A stretch of DNA of 32,520 nucleotides from a bacterium (GTDB taxonomy: Bacteria > Patescibacteriota > Microgenomatia > UBA1400 > UBA12108), in assembly GCA_021788365.1 (NCBI GenBank), contig JAJYKS010000002.1, positions 1-32,520 on the forward strand, in the 5' to 3' direction. The position numbers and the translations under genes are program-made. Of this stretch, positions 15,763 to 25,515 are shown piece after piece. The stretch's first letter is position 1; each line of letters begins with the position of its first letter. The notes under the pieces were generated by a model. That model worked only from the letters and a program-made list of their open reading frames with translations, had not been told where the DNA came from and did no database searches.

Positions 15763-18700
15763 ATGCTGAAAAAGTTTCTGGTTGTAGCTAGTTTACTACT
15801 CATTTCCGCATCCACCGTTCACGCTTCTTTTTTCGACACGATTGCCAAAGAGGTACAAAATTTGTTTCCCACCCCGACAGCCGCGTCCACCGTCAGTGCA
15901 TCAAGTGCGCCAGAGGCCGTGCTTGGCAGCGGCTCATACAACACCGAAGCTCCCTCCATCTATATAAATGGCAGCAACAGCGCCTACAGTAGCGGCGGCC
16001 TCATAACCCAAGCGGTGACAGACGATCCCGGCATATTTATTTCTGGATACAAACTCCCGGCAGAGCTGCAGATAAAAATATACCGAGCCTCAGAAAATGA
16101 CCTCTTTAACTATTTGGTACACGACAAGGACTACAAGCAGCTCCACCCCCACATAGACACGTCGTCCATGACGGTACAGGGGACAGCCACGATCTCGCTT
16201 ACGTCTGATGCAAATGGCAATTACCAGAGTACCTATCACGCCTTGCCGTTTAGCGGCATGGGCATGTGGTACTTGGAGATTGCCGGTGAGAATGTACAGA
16301 CAACGGCGTTTATCTTGCGCTCTGGTCATGGAGTGTTTACCTCCGAAGAAGATAACACGCTGCTCTTTTGGGGAGAGCGGTTCGACAATATGCGCTCAAT
16401 CGGCGCAGGTGGGACGTTAAAAACATATAGTGTCCTCGACACGCCAAAGGAGCTCAGCAGCGTTTCGTACGACGATGCAGGGACCGCGCGCACACCACTC
16501 ACCGATCAGGCAGACTTTGCGATTTCACAGCTTGGCGATGACATTGCGCTCGTACCGCTAAATCTAACCTATCTCAATTCTGGCTACAACTACGACCAGT
16601 TCCGCCCGCGCGCTTTGAGCGACCACTACTTTACCTTTGTCGATCGCCCTGTCTATCAGCCGGGCGACAAGCTCTACTTCAAGTCGGTCATTCGGACCGA
16701 CAACGACGCCCAATATTCGATCCCCACCGGCGTTGCCTACGCAACGCTCTTTGAGAACAACAACAAACTCCAAGAGTTAACCATTCCCATTTCAGCGGAC
16801 GGTACGATCGACGGCACCATCAGTTTACCCGCAGACATAAAAACAGGCTGGTACACGCTGCAAGTGCAGACATCAGCCGACCGTGTGCAGTCGTCAGGGA
16901 GTCAGGGCTATCCGTCGTATGGCGAGTACACCGGCGTCTCAAACTACTCATCCGCCTATTTCCAGGTCCAGTACTATCGCAAGCCAGAGGCTAGTCTCGA
17001 CATAGAGAGCAACCGCAACGACCTGATCGCGGGCTCGCCACTCACGGTGACACTCGACGGGAGCTACTACAGTGGCGCACCGCTCATGTCGCAGGGTATC
17101 ACTTACACCGTACGCGCAGCCGATTATTACGAATATGCCTACTTGAGCGACTACGAGCAGTACAAGAGCAACATGAGCGACGACTACCAATATGGTGGCT
17201 GGTATGGAACGCATGACATCAAAAAGGGCACGGTATATCTCGACAAAAATGGCAAAGCACAAATAGACATACCGACAACGCTAAACTACGACAACCAGGG
17301 CAAGCCGCAGGTATTTATCGTAGAGGCGACGCTCGAAGATGGCTCGCAGGACCCGCTCTTCGCTCGCAAAAACATCCTCGTCCGACCAGGTCAGTTCGGC
17401 ATTTTTGCAACCGATTACACCTGGAGTGCACAGGTTAATAAAGAGGTTCGATTACCGGTCGTGACAGTCCCCTATGAGACCGGGACAAAAATTACCGCCA
17501 CCTCATTGCAAGCCAAGCTGACACTCCATCAGTGGAACAAAATAGTCGACTCGAATGAGAAGTATCCGCGCTACGAAGAAAAAGTAACCGACCTGGGGGG
17601 AGCGCAATTCTCGACAGACAACTTCGGCCACGGGACCTATACGTTTACCCCACAAGCCGAGGGTTCGTATCAAATCCTGATAAGCGGCACCGATGCGCTC
17701 GGAAACAAGGTTAGCAAAGAATTTTACGTCTACGCGTCGAGTTCTAGCTACTCGGTTTACATCCCTGGCATGTCAGAAGAGTCGCTGTCCGTCGCGACCG
17801 ATCGTAAAAAATATACTCCCGGCGAGTCGGCGAATATCACGATAACCTCATCCATCCCCGACCGAGACGTCCTGCTCTCCGTAGAGCGGGGCTACGAGCG
17901 GCGATTCCAGATAGTAAAAATGAGCGGGACCACGGGCACGGTATCGCTACCCATAATCACGTCGGATCAGCCGAACATCTATCTCGCCGCCTATGGCTTC
18001 AGCAAATATCGGCTAGATCGCGCCCAGACAGCGCTATCCATAGACACGGCCGACAAGAAGATGGTCGTGTCACTCGTGCCGGACAAAACAGTATACGGAC
18101 CGGGCGAAACGATGAAACTCGATATTACAACCACTGACGCAAACGGGCATCCGCTCTCGGCCAACGTCGCCGTATGGGCGGTGGACAAAGCTATTTTCGC
18201 CTTGACTGATAGTCGACTAGGGGACATCTTCAAGACATTTTGGGGTGATCGGGTAGACTCGACCTCCACCTCCCACTCACTGCGTGGCATACTGGTGCAG
18301 ACGGCCGAGCGCGGTGGCGGGTGTTTTGTGGGCGACACGGCAGTGACACTCGCAAATGGGAGTACCGCGCTGATAAAAGATATAAAAGTCGGGCAAGAAA
18401 TCCGCACGCTAACCGATCTTGGCACCACGGTAAACGCTCGGGTGAGCGCAGTAACGCATACCGAAGATGATGGCTACATGGTGATAAACGGCGTGCTCCG
18501 CGTCACCCCCGACCACCTCATTAACGTAAATGGCACGTGGCGTGAGGCAGGACAAGCGCAGATTGGAGATTATCTAAGTACGATCTCAGGTAGTGAAATC
18601 ATCTCCTCGCTGAGCTACGAGGGGCAAAAAACAGAGGTGTACAACCTAACGGTCGACCGTGAGCACACATTCCTCGCCGATGGCATATGGGTTCACAACG

Positions 18701-20940
18701 AGAAGGGCATGGACCGCACCATCTTTAAGGACGTGGCATACTGGAACCCCAACGTTCGCACGGGGAGCGACGGCAAGGCCACAATAACCGCAAAGCTACC
18801 CGACAACCTAACCACCTGGACCATTGCGGGTGTGGGCAACACAACCGCAACGGCAGTCGGTCAAAGCACCGTCGACATCCAGGTAAACAAAGACCTCGTC
18901 GTAAAGCCGATCGTCCCCAACCTTGTGCGGGTCGGCGACAAACTAACGCTCTCGGCGATTGCGCGTAACTTTACCGAGGTGAGTGGGCTATACAACATTG
19001 GACTGCAGCTAACCGGCGGCACCATCGACGGCCCCGCAGCCTCCCAGATCACGCTCGCCGGAAAGAGCTCGGAGCAAGGGTACTGGTCTGTTACACCCGA
19101 TGCGGCGGCAAAAGAGTTGAAATATACCATGGGTGTCGAGCTGGCAGACAACAAGAACGTTCGTGACACGGTGACAGGAGTGATACCCGTAGAGCCGTTT
19201 GGCTTTAGCGAAAAAGATGCACAGTTCCAGATAGGCGACGCAAGCTACACGCTTACCTTGCCTGCGGACGCAAAAAACACGAGCTCACAGGTCACGCTCT
19301 ATCTGGCGCCCTCACTCGTGACTTCTCTCCAGTCGTCGATGCACTATTTGTTGCAGTACCCTTACGGGTGTGTTGAGCAGCTAACGAGTCGCCTGGTACC
19401 CGCACTGCTAGCCAAGGGCAACGCCGCGCTATTTGCCGACGCTGCGGCAGGCATAAACCTGGACACCTACATAAAAGACGGCATCAGCAAAATCAACGAA
19501 GCGCACGACATCTGGACTGGGTGGGGCTGGTGGAGTCACGGGAACGTCACCCCCTTCGTGACAAGTTATGTCCTCGAAGCCTATCAGGATGCGCAAAAGC
19601 TTGGGTACGGAGCCGATGTGAGCGACCCCATTACAACAGGTCTGAATTACCTCGAGCACCAAACCAATGGGCAATCAATGGGGAACGAAGAACGTATTAC
19701 CCGTAGGTACGGACTTTCACTCTTCAAGAAGACGACGGCAATCCCCGGGCCCGACGGCAACCTAGCTGACCTAGACCCTGACCTGATCGCCATGCACGTC
19801 ATAACAAGTGTCAATTATGGTGACAAAAGCGGCGTGGAAAATGGCGTAAACGCCTTGCTGGCGACGGCTCAAACCGAAGGCAATACCGTGTACTGGAAAG
19901 CAGGCAACAGTAGCCGTCTCGGCTCGATTGGCGCCTCAACGGCCTGGGCTGTACGTGCGCTGACAGCCGCTGGGGCAGATCAGGGGACTGCCGCAAAAGG
20001 GTTGCAATATCTTCTTAAGAATCACCACACCGACTACTGGTACAACTCTTACGCAACGGTGCTCACCGCGCGCGCCATCCTTGCAGTCTACACGGCAAAC
20101 GGCGAGTCCGCACCTGACTATACCTACACCGTGAAACTGGGAAACAAGGTAGTAAAAACCGCCCGTGTCACCTCGGCAACACAAGCACTAAAGCCAATCA
20201 CCCTGTCGATACATGATTTGGCGGCAGGTGAAAATACAGTTACCGTCACGCGTACAGGGACGGGCCAGCTCTACTCGACCCTCTCGAGCGACCTCTTTAG
20301 GACAGATCCACACGCAGGTGCCGTGAGCCACGGGCTCTCGCTCAAGCGCGCCTACATAAATGACCGCAACCCAGACCGTACGATAGCGCTGGGCGACATT
20401 GCGAGAGTGGAGTTTACCGTGAGCGGTCTAGGCGCCGGCAGTCAGTATCTCGTTATAGAAGATCAGCTTCCTGCTGGCCTCGTCCCGATAAATGATACCT
20501 TTACCAATGAGCAGTTTAGTACGGATAACGGCGCCCCGAGTGACTACCGTGTGAGCAAAGAATTCACAAAAAATGGTGCCAACCTCGTCGTCTATCAAAC
20601 ACAGATCGGTGGGGGCGTCTACTCGTACAAAGCTCGTGTGGTGAGTATGGGCGATTTCCAGGCACCTCCCGCAGTTGCCTCGCTCATGTACAGTCCCGAG
20701 GTAAACGGAAGAACGGTGGTCTCAAATGTACACATCGACTCCGAATCCAAACTCCTACCAGGGAGAGTAGCACAGTCGATCGCAAAGGGAGTATCGCAGT
20801 GGCTATACTATGGTATAGGAGTACTTGTAGTAGTGGTTGGCATCGTAGGATATTTCGTATATCGCCACCGCCGCAAGGTGAAACAAAATGTTGAAGATAA
20901 CCCACAAACTCCACCTGATGGCACGCCTACTACCGTATAA
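15763..20940 (+). CDS. Bacterial alpha-2-macroglobulin family protein with thioester and embedded Hint (intein-like) domain; signal peptide and C-terminal TM
   Basis: Signal peptide MLKKFLVVASLLLISASTVHA; DRPVYQPGDKLYFKSVIR (MG domain); ANVAVWAVDKAIFAL; TIFKDVAYWNPNVRTGSDGKATITAKLPDNLTTWTI (A2M domain); YPYGCVEQLTSRLVPALLA (thioester CxEQ); C-terminal WLYYGIGVLVVVVGIVGYFVYRHRRK. Confidence 0.96.
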   Translation: MLKKFLVVASLLLISASTVHASFFDTIAKEVQNLFPTPTAASTVSASSAPEAVLGSGSYNTEAPSIYINGSNSAYSSGGLITQAVTDDPGIFISGYKLPAELQIKIYRASENDLFNYLVHDKDYKQLHPHIDTSSMTVQGTATISLTSDANGNYQSTYHALPFSGMGMWYLEIAGENVQTTAFILRSGHGVFTSEEDNTLLFWGERFDNMRSIGAGGTLKTYSVLDTPKELSSVSYDDAGTARTPLTDQADFAISQLGDDIALVPLNLTYLNSGYNYDQFRPRALSDHYFTFVDRPVYQPGDKLYFKSVIRTDNDAQYSIPTGVAYATLFENNNKLQELTIPISADGTIDGTISLPADIKTGWYTLQVQTSADRVQSSGSQGYPSYGEYTGVSNYSSAYFQVQYYRKPEASLDIESNRNDLIAGSPLTVTLDGSYYSGAPLMSQGITYTVRAADYYEYAYLSDYEQYKSNMSDDYQYGGWYGTHDIKKGTVYLDKNGKAQIDIPTTLNYDNQGKPQVFIVEATLEDGSQDPLFARKNILVRPGQFGIFATDYTWSAQVNKEVRLPVVTVPYETGTKITATSLQAKLTLHQWNKIVDSNEKYPRYEEKVTDLGGAQFSTDNFGHGTYTFTPQAEGSYQILISGTDALGNKVSKEFYVYASSSSYSVYIPGMSEESLSVATDRKKYTPGESANITITSSIPDRDVLLSVERGYERRFQIVKMSGTTGTVSLPIITSDQPNIYLAAYGFSKYRLDRAQTALSIDTADKKMVVSLVPDKTVYGPGETMKLDITTTDANGHPLSANVAVWAVDKAIFALTDSRLGDIFKTFWGDRVDSTSTSHSLRGILVQTAERGGGCFVGDTAVTLANGSTALIKDIKVGQEIRTLTDLGTTVNARVSAVTHTEDDGYMVINGVLRVTPDHLINVNGTWREAGQAQIGDYLSTISGSEIISSLSYEGQKTEVYNLTVDREHTFLADGIWVHNEKGMDRTIFKDVAYWNPNVRTGSDGKATITAKLPDNLTTWTIAGVGNTTATAVGQSTVDIQVNKDLVVKPIVPNLVRVGDKLTLSAIARNFTEVSGLYNIGLQLTGGTIDGPAASQITLAGKSSEQGYWSVTPDAAAKELKYTMGVELADNKNVRDTVTGVIPVEPFGFSEKDAQFQIGDASYTLTLPADAKNTSSQVTLYLAPSLVTSLQSSMHYLLQYPYGCVEQLTSRLVPALLAKGNAALFADAAAGINLDTYIKDGISKINEAHDIWTGWGWWSHGNVTPFVTSYVLEAYQDAQKLGYGADVSDPITTGLNYLEHQTNGQSMGNEERITRRYGLSLFKKTTAIPGPDGNLADLDPDLIAMHVITSVNYGDKSGVENGVNALLATAQTEGNTVYWKAGNSSRLGSIGASTAWAVRALTAAGADQGTAAKGLQYLLKNHHTDYWYNSYATVLTARAILAVYTANGESAPDYTYTVKLGNKVVKTARVTSATQALKPITLSIHDLAAGENTVTVTRTGTGQLYSTLSSDLFRTDPHAGAVSHGLSLKRAYINDRNPDRTIALGDIARVEFTVSGLGAGSQYLVIEDQLPAGLVPINDTFTNEQFSTDNGAPSDYRVSKEFTKNGANLVVYQTQIGGGVYSYKARVVSMGDFQAPPAVASLMYSPEVNGRTVVSNVHIDSESKLLPGRVAQSIAKGVSQWLYYGIGVLVVVVGIVGYFVYRHRRKVKQNVEDNPQTPPDGTPTTV
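18322..18699 (+). other. Hint / bacterial intein-like (BIL) domain inside the A2M (residues 854-979)
   Basis: CFVGDTAVTLANGSTALIKDIKVGQEIRT (N-terminal block A), VTPDHLINVNGTW (TxxH block B), EVYNLTVDREHTFLADGIWVHN (blocks F/G ending His-Asn). +1 residue is Glu, not C/S/T. Confidence 0.93.
19369..19380 (+). other. Thioester motif CVEQ of the A2M
   Basis: tgt gtt gag cag; Cys1203-Val-Glu-Gln. Confidence 0.95.
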
Positions 20941-21787
20941 GTACTTGCTGCTTGGCCTCCTAGCGCTCGCTATCTTTTACGGCGCGATACGCGCCTTGCA
21001 CCCGTCCGCCCAATCTACTGACACCAGTACGCCATTTCCCGTCACCCACTACCGCATGGCGGACGTCCAGGGAGGTATAGCGAGCTACCCGCCGCGTAGT
21101 GGCGACAGTCCGCCAGTTGTGCGGGGCGGTGTAGTCTCGCATCACTTACTAGCAGAGCGCTACATCGCACGCTATTTTCAGAATTTGAGTGGCCATGCAT
21201 ATCGGCAGGTTGTGCTCATAGGACCCAATCATGCAAACGCAGGGGTAAGCGACGTCATAACCTCAACGCGTCGCGACTGGGACACCCCGTACGGCGTCGT
21301 ACATGTTGCACGGGTGCTCCCGGAGCTCCCCCAGGGAGACGCGGTTATGGCCGGCGACCACGCACTCGAGGTCCTTATGCCATACATAAAGGTGTATCTA
21401 CCGCAAGCATCAGTAATCCCCATCCTCATAAAAAGTAGTGTGACGGAAAACGAGCTTAATAGTCTCGTGGTAATACTGAGTGGCCTCGTGGGGAGCGATA
21501 CGCTCGTCTTGGTCTCAAGTGACTTCTCACACTACTTATCGGAGGAAGACGCCTTTGCACACGACACAATAGCTCTCTCGGCAATAGAGAGACGTGACTA
21601 TGCCTTTTTGGCTCCTGTTCGAGCAGATTATCTCGACAGTCCCGGGTCGGTAATCGTCATGCTCAAGCTCATGGACGAAATTGGCGCGAACAAGCTACAG
21701 GTTTTTGCCCACGCGAGCGCCGCAACAATAGCCAACACTCCAGGGGCACCAACGACAACGTATTACTTTCTTAACGTCTATGAATAA
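20918..21787 (+). CDS. MEMO family protein (AmmeMemoRadiSam system protein B-like), N-terminal TM
   Basis: GGVVSHHLLA, VVLIGPNHANAG, VLVSSDFSHYLSEEDA. ATG at 20918 overlaps the A2M 3' end. Confidence 0.9.
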   Translation: MARLLPYKYLLLGLLALAIFYGAIRALHPSAQSTDTSTPFPVTHYRMADVQGGIASYPPRSGDSPPVVRGGVVSHHLLAERYIARYFQNLSGHAYRQVVLIGPNHANAGVSDVITSTRRDWDTPYGVVHVARVLPELPQGDAVMAGDHALEVLMPYIKVYLPQASVIPILIKSSVTENELNSLVVILSGLVGSDTLVLVSSDFSHYLSEEDAFAHDTIALSAIERRDYAFLAPVRADYLDSPGSVIVMLKLMDEIGANKLQVFAHASAATIANTPGAPTTTYYFLNVYE

Positions 21788-22694
21788 AAAACAAATCGCG
21801 CTTACCTTGGTGGCATCACTCGCGATAAGTATTGCAGGTATAGGGGTGCACCGTGCTCCAGGCAACGTCCAGTCAGCTCAATCGCCAGACTTGGCGAAGG
21901 ATACCACCATCTTTGTCGCTGGAGACGTCATGCTCGCCCGCTCGGTCAATGCACAGATACAAGCGCGTCACGATCCAAACTGGCCGTTTATCTATGTGCG
22001 TAGCGTGGTGAGTGGCGCCGACCTGGCAATCGGCAATCTAGAAACCCCACTTATCGCCAGCTGTCCCGTAACACGCGAGGGGATGATCTTCTGTGGCGAC
22101 GCGGCAAACGCGAGTGGACTAGCATACGCTGGATTCGACGTGCTCTCCCTCGCCAACAACCACACGGCCAACTATGGCCCCACGGGCCTAGCGGAGACAG
22201 AGGCCGCGCTTACTCGATACGGCGTAGGGTATTTTGGCACGGGTAGCGCCGTATTCCGGGAGGTACGCGGGGTGAGATTTGCCCTTTTGGGCTACAACGA
22301 CGTGACAAGGCAAGTGGACGAGGGCGAGGTTGCGGCAGAGGTGGCGGCCTCCCGCGCACAGGCTGACGTAGTCATTGTGTACTTTCATTGGGGGCAAGAA
22401 TACAAGGCTGCACACAATGCGCGGCAGGCGGAGCTCGCCCACCTTGTGGTAGACGCAGGAGCCGACATAGTTTTGGGTGCACACCCACACGTAGTCGAAG
22501 ATCACGAAGTCTATCATGGCAAGCCCATCTACTACTCGCTCGGCAATTTCGTGTTCGATCAAGAGTGGAGTCCAGCGACAAAAGAGGGGCTCGCGCTCGA
22601 GCTGACCTTCCACGGAACCCATCTTTCTGCGGTGAAAGAAATACCCGTTTTTCTCGAGAACTATGGACAGGTATCCGTACGTGGTATTCTATAA
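21780..22694 (+). CDS. CapA family protein (PgsA/CapA-type metallophosphatase)
   Basis: FVAGDVMLAR, AIGNLETPL, DVLSLANNHTANYG, VYFHWGQEY, DIVLGAHPHVVEDHEVYHGKPIYYSLGNFVFDQ. Confidence 0.95.
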   Translation: MNKKQIALTLVASLAISIAGIGVHRAPGNVQSAQSPDLAKDTTIFVAGDVMLARSVNAQIQARHDPNWPFIYVRSVVSGADLAIGNLETPLIASCPVTREGMIFCGDAANASGLAYAGFDVLSLANNHTANYGPTGLAETEAALTRYGVGYFGTGSAVFREVRGVRFALLGYNDVTRQVDEGEVAAEVAASRAQADVVIVYFHWGQEYKAAHNARQAELAHLVVDAGADIVLGAHPHVVEDHEVYHGKPIYYSLGNFVFDQEWSPATKEGLALELTFHGTHLSAVKEIPVFLENYGQVSVRGIL

Positions 22695-22709
22695 GAGAAG
22701 GGAGGTAGT

Positions 22710-23033
22710 ATGAAATTTAATATTCGTCTGCTCTATCTCTATTTATTCGCCTTTGTCGGGCTCCTGATTACTACGATAGGTAGCATCCAGCTTGTGGATC
22801 TCGGGCTCAAAACCTACGTCTTTCATGTCTCGGAGTTTTCACCGGTTGTTGCACCAATAACAGATCCCTCAGGGAAAGCGATGATTTCGACAGCGGATCA
22901 GCAAAAACAACAGGAGGCCGAGGCGGAGAACCAGCGCAAGCGTCAGCTCTCAAACTCAATAGCCATGATCGCGGTCGGTATCCCGCTCTATCTCTATCAC
23001 TGGAAAACGATCAAAAAAGAAAACAAAGGGTAA
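22710..23033 (+). CDS. Small membrane protein with two TM segments, DUF5671-like
   Basis: RBS-like GGGAGGTAGT before ATG; LLYLYLFAFVGLLITTIGSIQLVDLGLKTYVF. Confidence 0.65.
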   Translation: MKFNIRLLYLYLFAFVGLLITTIGSIQLVDLGLKTYVFHVSEFSPVVAPITDPSGKAMISTADQQKQQEAEAENQRKRQLSNSIAMIAVGIPLYLYHWKTIKKENKG

Positions 23034-23049
23034 CGTGTAGTCCCACAAG

Positions 23050-23313
23050 CTACGAGTTTGTATTGTTTAGATCAAGATCACCCAAATGCATTCGTACCCA
23101 AGAAAGCGCGGCGTCGCCGGTACTTGCCACGTCGCTTGCAGGATTGCTCCCCGACATGCCACTGTATATACGATCAAGCACTACAGCTATCTCAGCAATA
23201 GTAAATCCTTCCTCGAGCGAGTTGACAATTTCCTCCACCAAAACACTCTGCGGCAAAGTTATCTCCTTTACGTTAATAGCATTATCGACAATTTTAGCTC
23301 TATGAGGTTCCAT
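23050..23313 (-). CDS. Hypothetical protein, 87 aa
   Basis: Complete ORF, amphipathic helical composition; no family recognised. Confidence 0.5.
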   Translation of the reverse strand: MEPHRAKIVDNAINVKEITLPQSVLVEEIVNSLEEGFTIAEIAVVLDRIYSGMSGSNPASDVASTGDAALSWVRMHLGDLDLNNTNS

Positions 23314-23386
23314 ACGTACTTTTGTCTGCAGATTTTATCACTTTGTGTGGCGAGTGCATGCTAAAATAGCAGGAGTTGTCCTACAT

Positions 23387-23460
23387 GCGGGTATAGTTCA
23401 CCGGTAGAATGATTCCTTCCCAAGGAATAGAAGAGGGTTCGATTCCCTTTACCCGCTCCA
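23387..23460 (+). tRNA. tRNA-Gly (anticodon CCC), CCA encoded
   Basis: GCGGGTA/TACCCGC acceptor; TTCCTT-CCC-AAGGAA anticodon region; GGTTCGATTCC T-arm; TCCA end. Confidence 0.95.
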
Positions 23461-23586
23461 TAAGGTAACCAAATTCAGATTTCCCCTATTTTCCTCTGTA
23501 AATTCAACTTTTCCCGAGTCCAAGCCACTATTTTTAACGTTTTGTCTTTAGCCTGGAATTTTGGATACTGGATACCGGAGTCGGAC

Positions 23587-25416
23587 CTATCGGGAAAGCT
23601 GCTGCTTAATAGCACTAAAAAATGAATTTAACTCTACATATGTCTGCATTTCTTCAAAATCACTCTTAGTCATTTCGATAGCTGCTATAGAAGCAAATTT
23701 TGCTTTAATACTTTCTGCTCCGTAATTTTTCAAGAGCTTGTTTCCAGAAGTAAACTCTGCGTGAATAAAATCACGTAATTCAGATGGTATATTTCTATTG
23801 TTCCAAGTAGTAAGCCATCCTTGATTTGACAGATCCACAAACGACTTTGTGAGGCTTGGCCAAACTTTAGAATAATACTTAGGATGAATATAGCTCTCTA
23901 AAGTTAATAGGTTCGTAAGTTCTGCCCAACAGTCAGGCTTCTGTTTTAAAGTATCTACGGCATCTTTATATTGTTGATCTGAATCCTGGTCAAACAGATA
24001 AACTTGAGGTAAATTTAAAATTTCTAAATATCCTTTTTCAACATAATCTCTTAACGTACCGCCGCCCATTGGAACCCACAAGATTTCGGGATTATCTTTA
24101 TCTAAGTCATAAATGTGAGAGATATTTTTAAGAAACTCTATGTCATTGGGTCCCTCTAGTCCTACAATTACTTTGACACCTTCAAGTTTTGGTAAAACAC
24201 CCAAAGTGTTTCCTATCTCCTTGTAATTATTTTCAGCACCCTCTTTAATTACTACTTTGTCATTTTCATCCTTCTTTACAAAACGAATATCCTCCAGCTT
24301 TACAAGTCCGCACAGTTCGGGATGGTGTGAAGTGAGAGCAATTTGTACGCCATCTTCTTTAGTTAGTTCGCGGAAAGCATCAAAGAGCTTAATTTGCCAA
24401 TCAGGATGCTGGGATGTTTCCGGTTCTTCAATTGCATAAAAAACATTTACCTTGCTTGATTCTGTTCTTTTCCTTTCGGCTTCTTGCCTAAAGAAATTAA
24501 TCAATACGAGTCTCTTTACCCCGCTTCCACGCTTGTTGAGCGGAACACCATCACTTTCAATGTTAATATTAAAGGCTTTTTCCCAAGCGGGTTTATCAGC
24601 AACGGATCTCAAAGTTTTTGCTACTTCTGGATTCATTTCTTCAAGTTTTTTAATTGTGCCATCAGAAATTGCATCTAATCTAGCGAGAACTTTATTCCTT
24701 ATTGGTTCTAAATCAGAGTTCAATTCTTTCAGAAGTTCTTTAATACTAGATTTAATTGGTGCTTGTATTTCTTCATCTTGATCGCTATTTTTTCTGTCAA
24801 CTGAAAAAAGTGTGTAAATTGGAAACTCTGTTTCAAGTTTTTCATAAAGCTTTTTCCCGTCCTCCTTATTTATATCTATATATAAGTCTTGAAGTGTGGT
24901 TGTATCATGAGCAGCCCATATAGCTTTTCTGATTGAGTTATTGATACTGGCAGTATAATTACTCGGATTAATTTTTAATTCGTTGGCCTTGGCTTTTAAC
25001 TCTGAATTTTTCAATGTAATAAGCGGATCTATTGATTTCGGTGTGCTTGCATATAGATAAATCTTTGGTTGTGCTGACGACCCTACAGTAAAAATTTTTT
25101 TTACTTCAAGATGTCCTTTACTGTTTAGAAGAAATTCTTCTTTCAGGGATGTTGGCGCCCCCGCATCAATATCAATTTCATCTGGATAACCAGAAAATTC
25201 TACAGATATTTCTATTTTCTCTACTTCTTTATTGCACGTAATATTTATGTCGTCTTGATCTGGTTTATGATTATCAAAAAAAATATCCAATGCCTCGAGG
25301 ATGGTAGATTTCCCAATATCATTTTTGCCAACAATCAAATTGAGACTTCCAAATTTAACAGAAATTTCTTCTTTATAGCCACGAAAGTTTTTAACTTTAA
25401 CTGATTCTATTTTCAT
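23587..25416 (-). CDS. OLD-family ATP-dependent nuclease (AAA ATPase + TOPRIM)
   Basis: MKIESVKVKNFRGYKE...LIVGKNDIGKSTILEAL (Walker A); FYAIEEPETSQHPDWQ (Walker B/signature); VIVGLEGPNDIEFL and VYLFDQDSD (TOPRIM E and DxD). Confidence 0.92.
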   Translation of the reverse strand: MKIESVKVKNFRGYKEEISVKFGSLNLIVGKNDIGKSTILEALDIFFDNHKPDQDDINITCNKEVEKIEISVEFSGYPDEIDIDAGAPTSLKEEFLLNSKGHLEVKKIFTVGSSAQPKIYLYASTPKSIDPLITLKNSELKAKANELKINPSNYTASINNSIRKAIWAAHDTTTLQDLYIDINKEDGKKLYEKLETEFPIYTLFSVDRKNSDQDEEIQAPIKSSIKELLKELNSDLEPIRNKVLARLDAISDGTIKKLEEMNPEVAKTLRSVADKPAWEKAFNINIESDGVPLNKRGSGVKRLVLINFFRQEAERKRTESSKVNVFYAIEEPETSQHPDWQIKLFDAFRELTKEDGVQIALTSHHPELCGLVKLEDIRFVKKDENDKVVIKEGAENNYKEIGNTLGVLPKLEGVKVIVGLEGPNDIEFLKNISHIYDLDKDNPEILWVPMGGGTLRDYVEKGYLEILNLPQVYLFDQDSDQQYKDAVDTLKQKPDCWAELTNLLTLESYIHPKYYSKVWPSLTKSFVDLSNQGWLTTWNNRNIPSELRDFIHAEFTSGNKLLKNYGAESIKAKFASIAAIEMTKSDFEEMQTYVELNSFFSAIKQQLSR

Positions 25417-25425
25417 AATTAGTGA

Positions 25426-25496
25426 GATCTCTGCAACTAAGACAGTCGCAATAGTGCTATCACCTTCCCCAAAACGGTACTTTCATCGCAGAGATC
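25426..25496. repeat. 9-bp inverted repeat (GATCTCTGC ... GCAGAGATC) immediately upstream of the OLD gene
   Basis: Arms 25426-25434 and 25488-25496, 53-nt spacer, in the gap between the OLD start and the 79-aa ORF. Confidence 0.85.
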
Positions 25497-25515
25497 CTTC
25501 GGTACCCAAATATTA

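Noticed and set aside
18322-18699. Hint domain as a standard splicing intein with homing endonuclease
   Set aside because: Only 126 aa with no room for an endonuclease, and the +1 residue is Glu rather than Cys/Ser/Thr; cleavage-type BIL is more likely.
23587-25416. OLD gene as part of a complete Gabija, PARIS or retron system
   Set aside because: No GajB helicase, AriB-like or reverse transcriptase gene in the neighbourhood.
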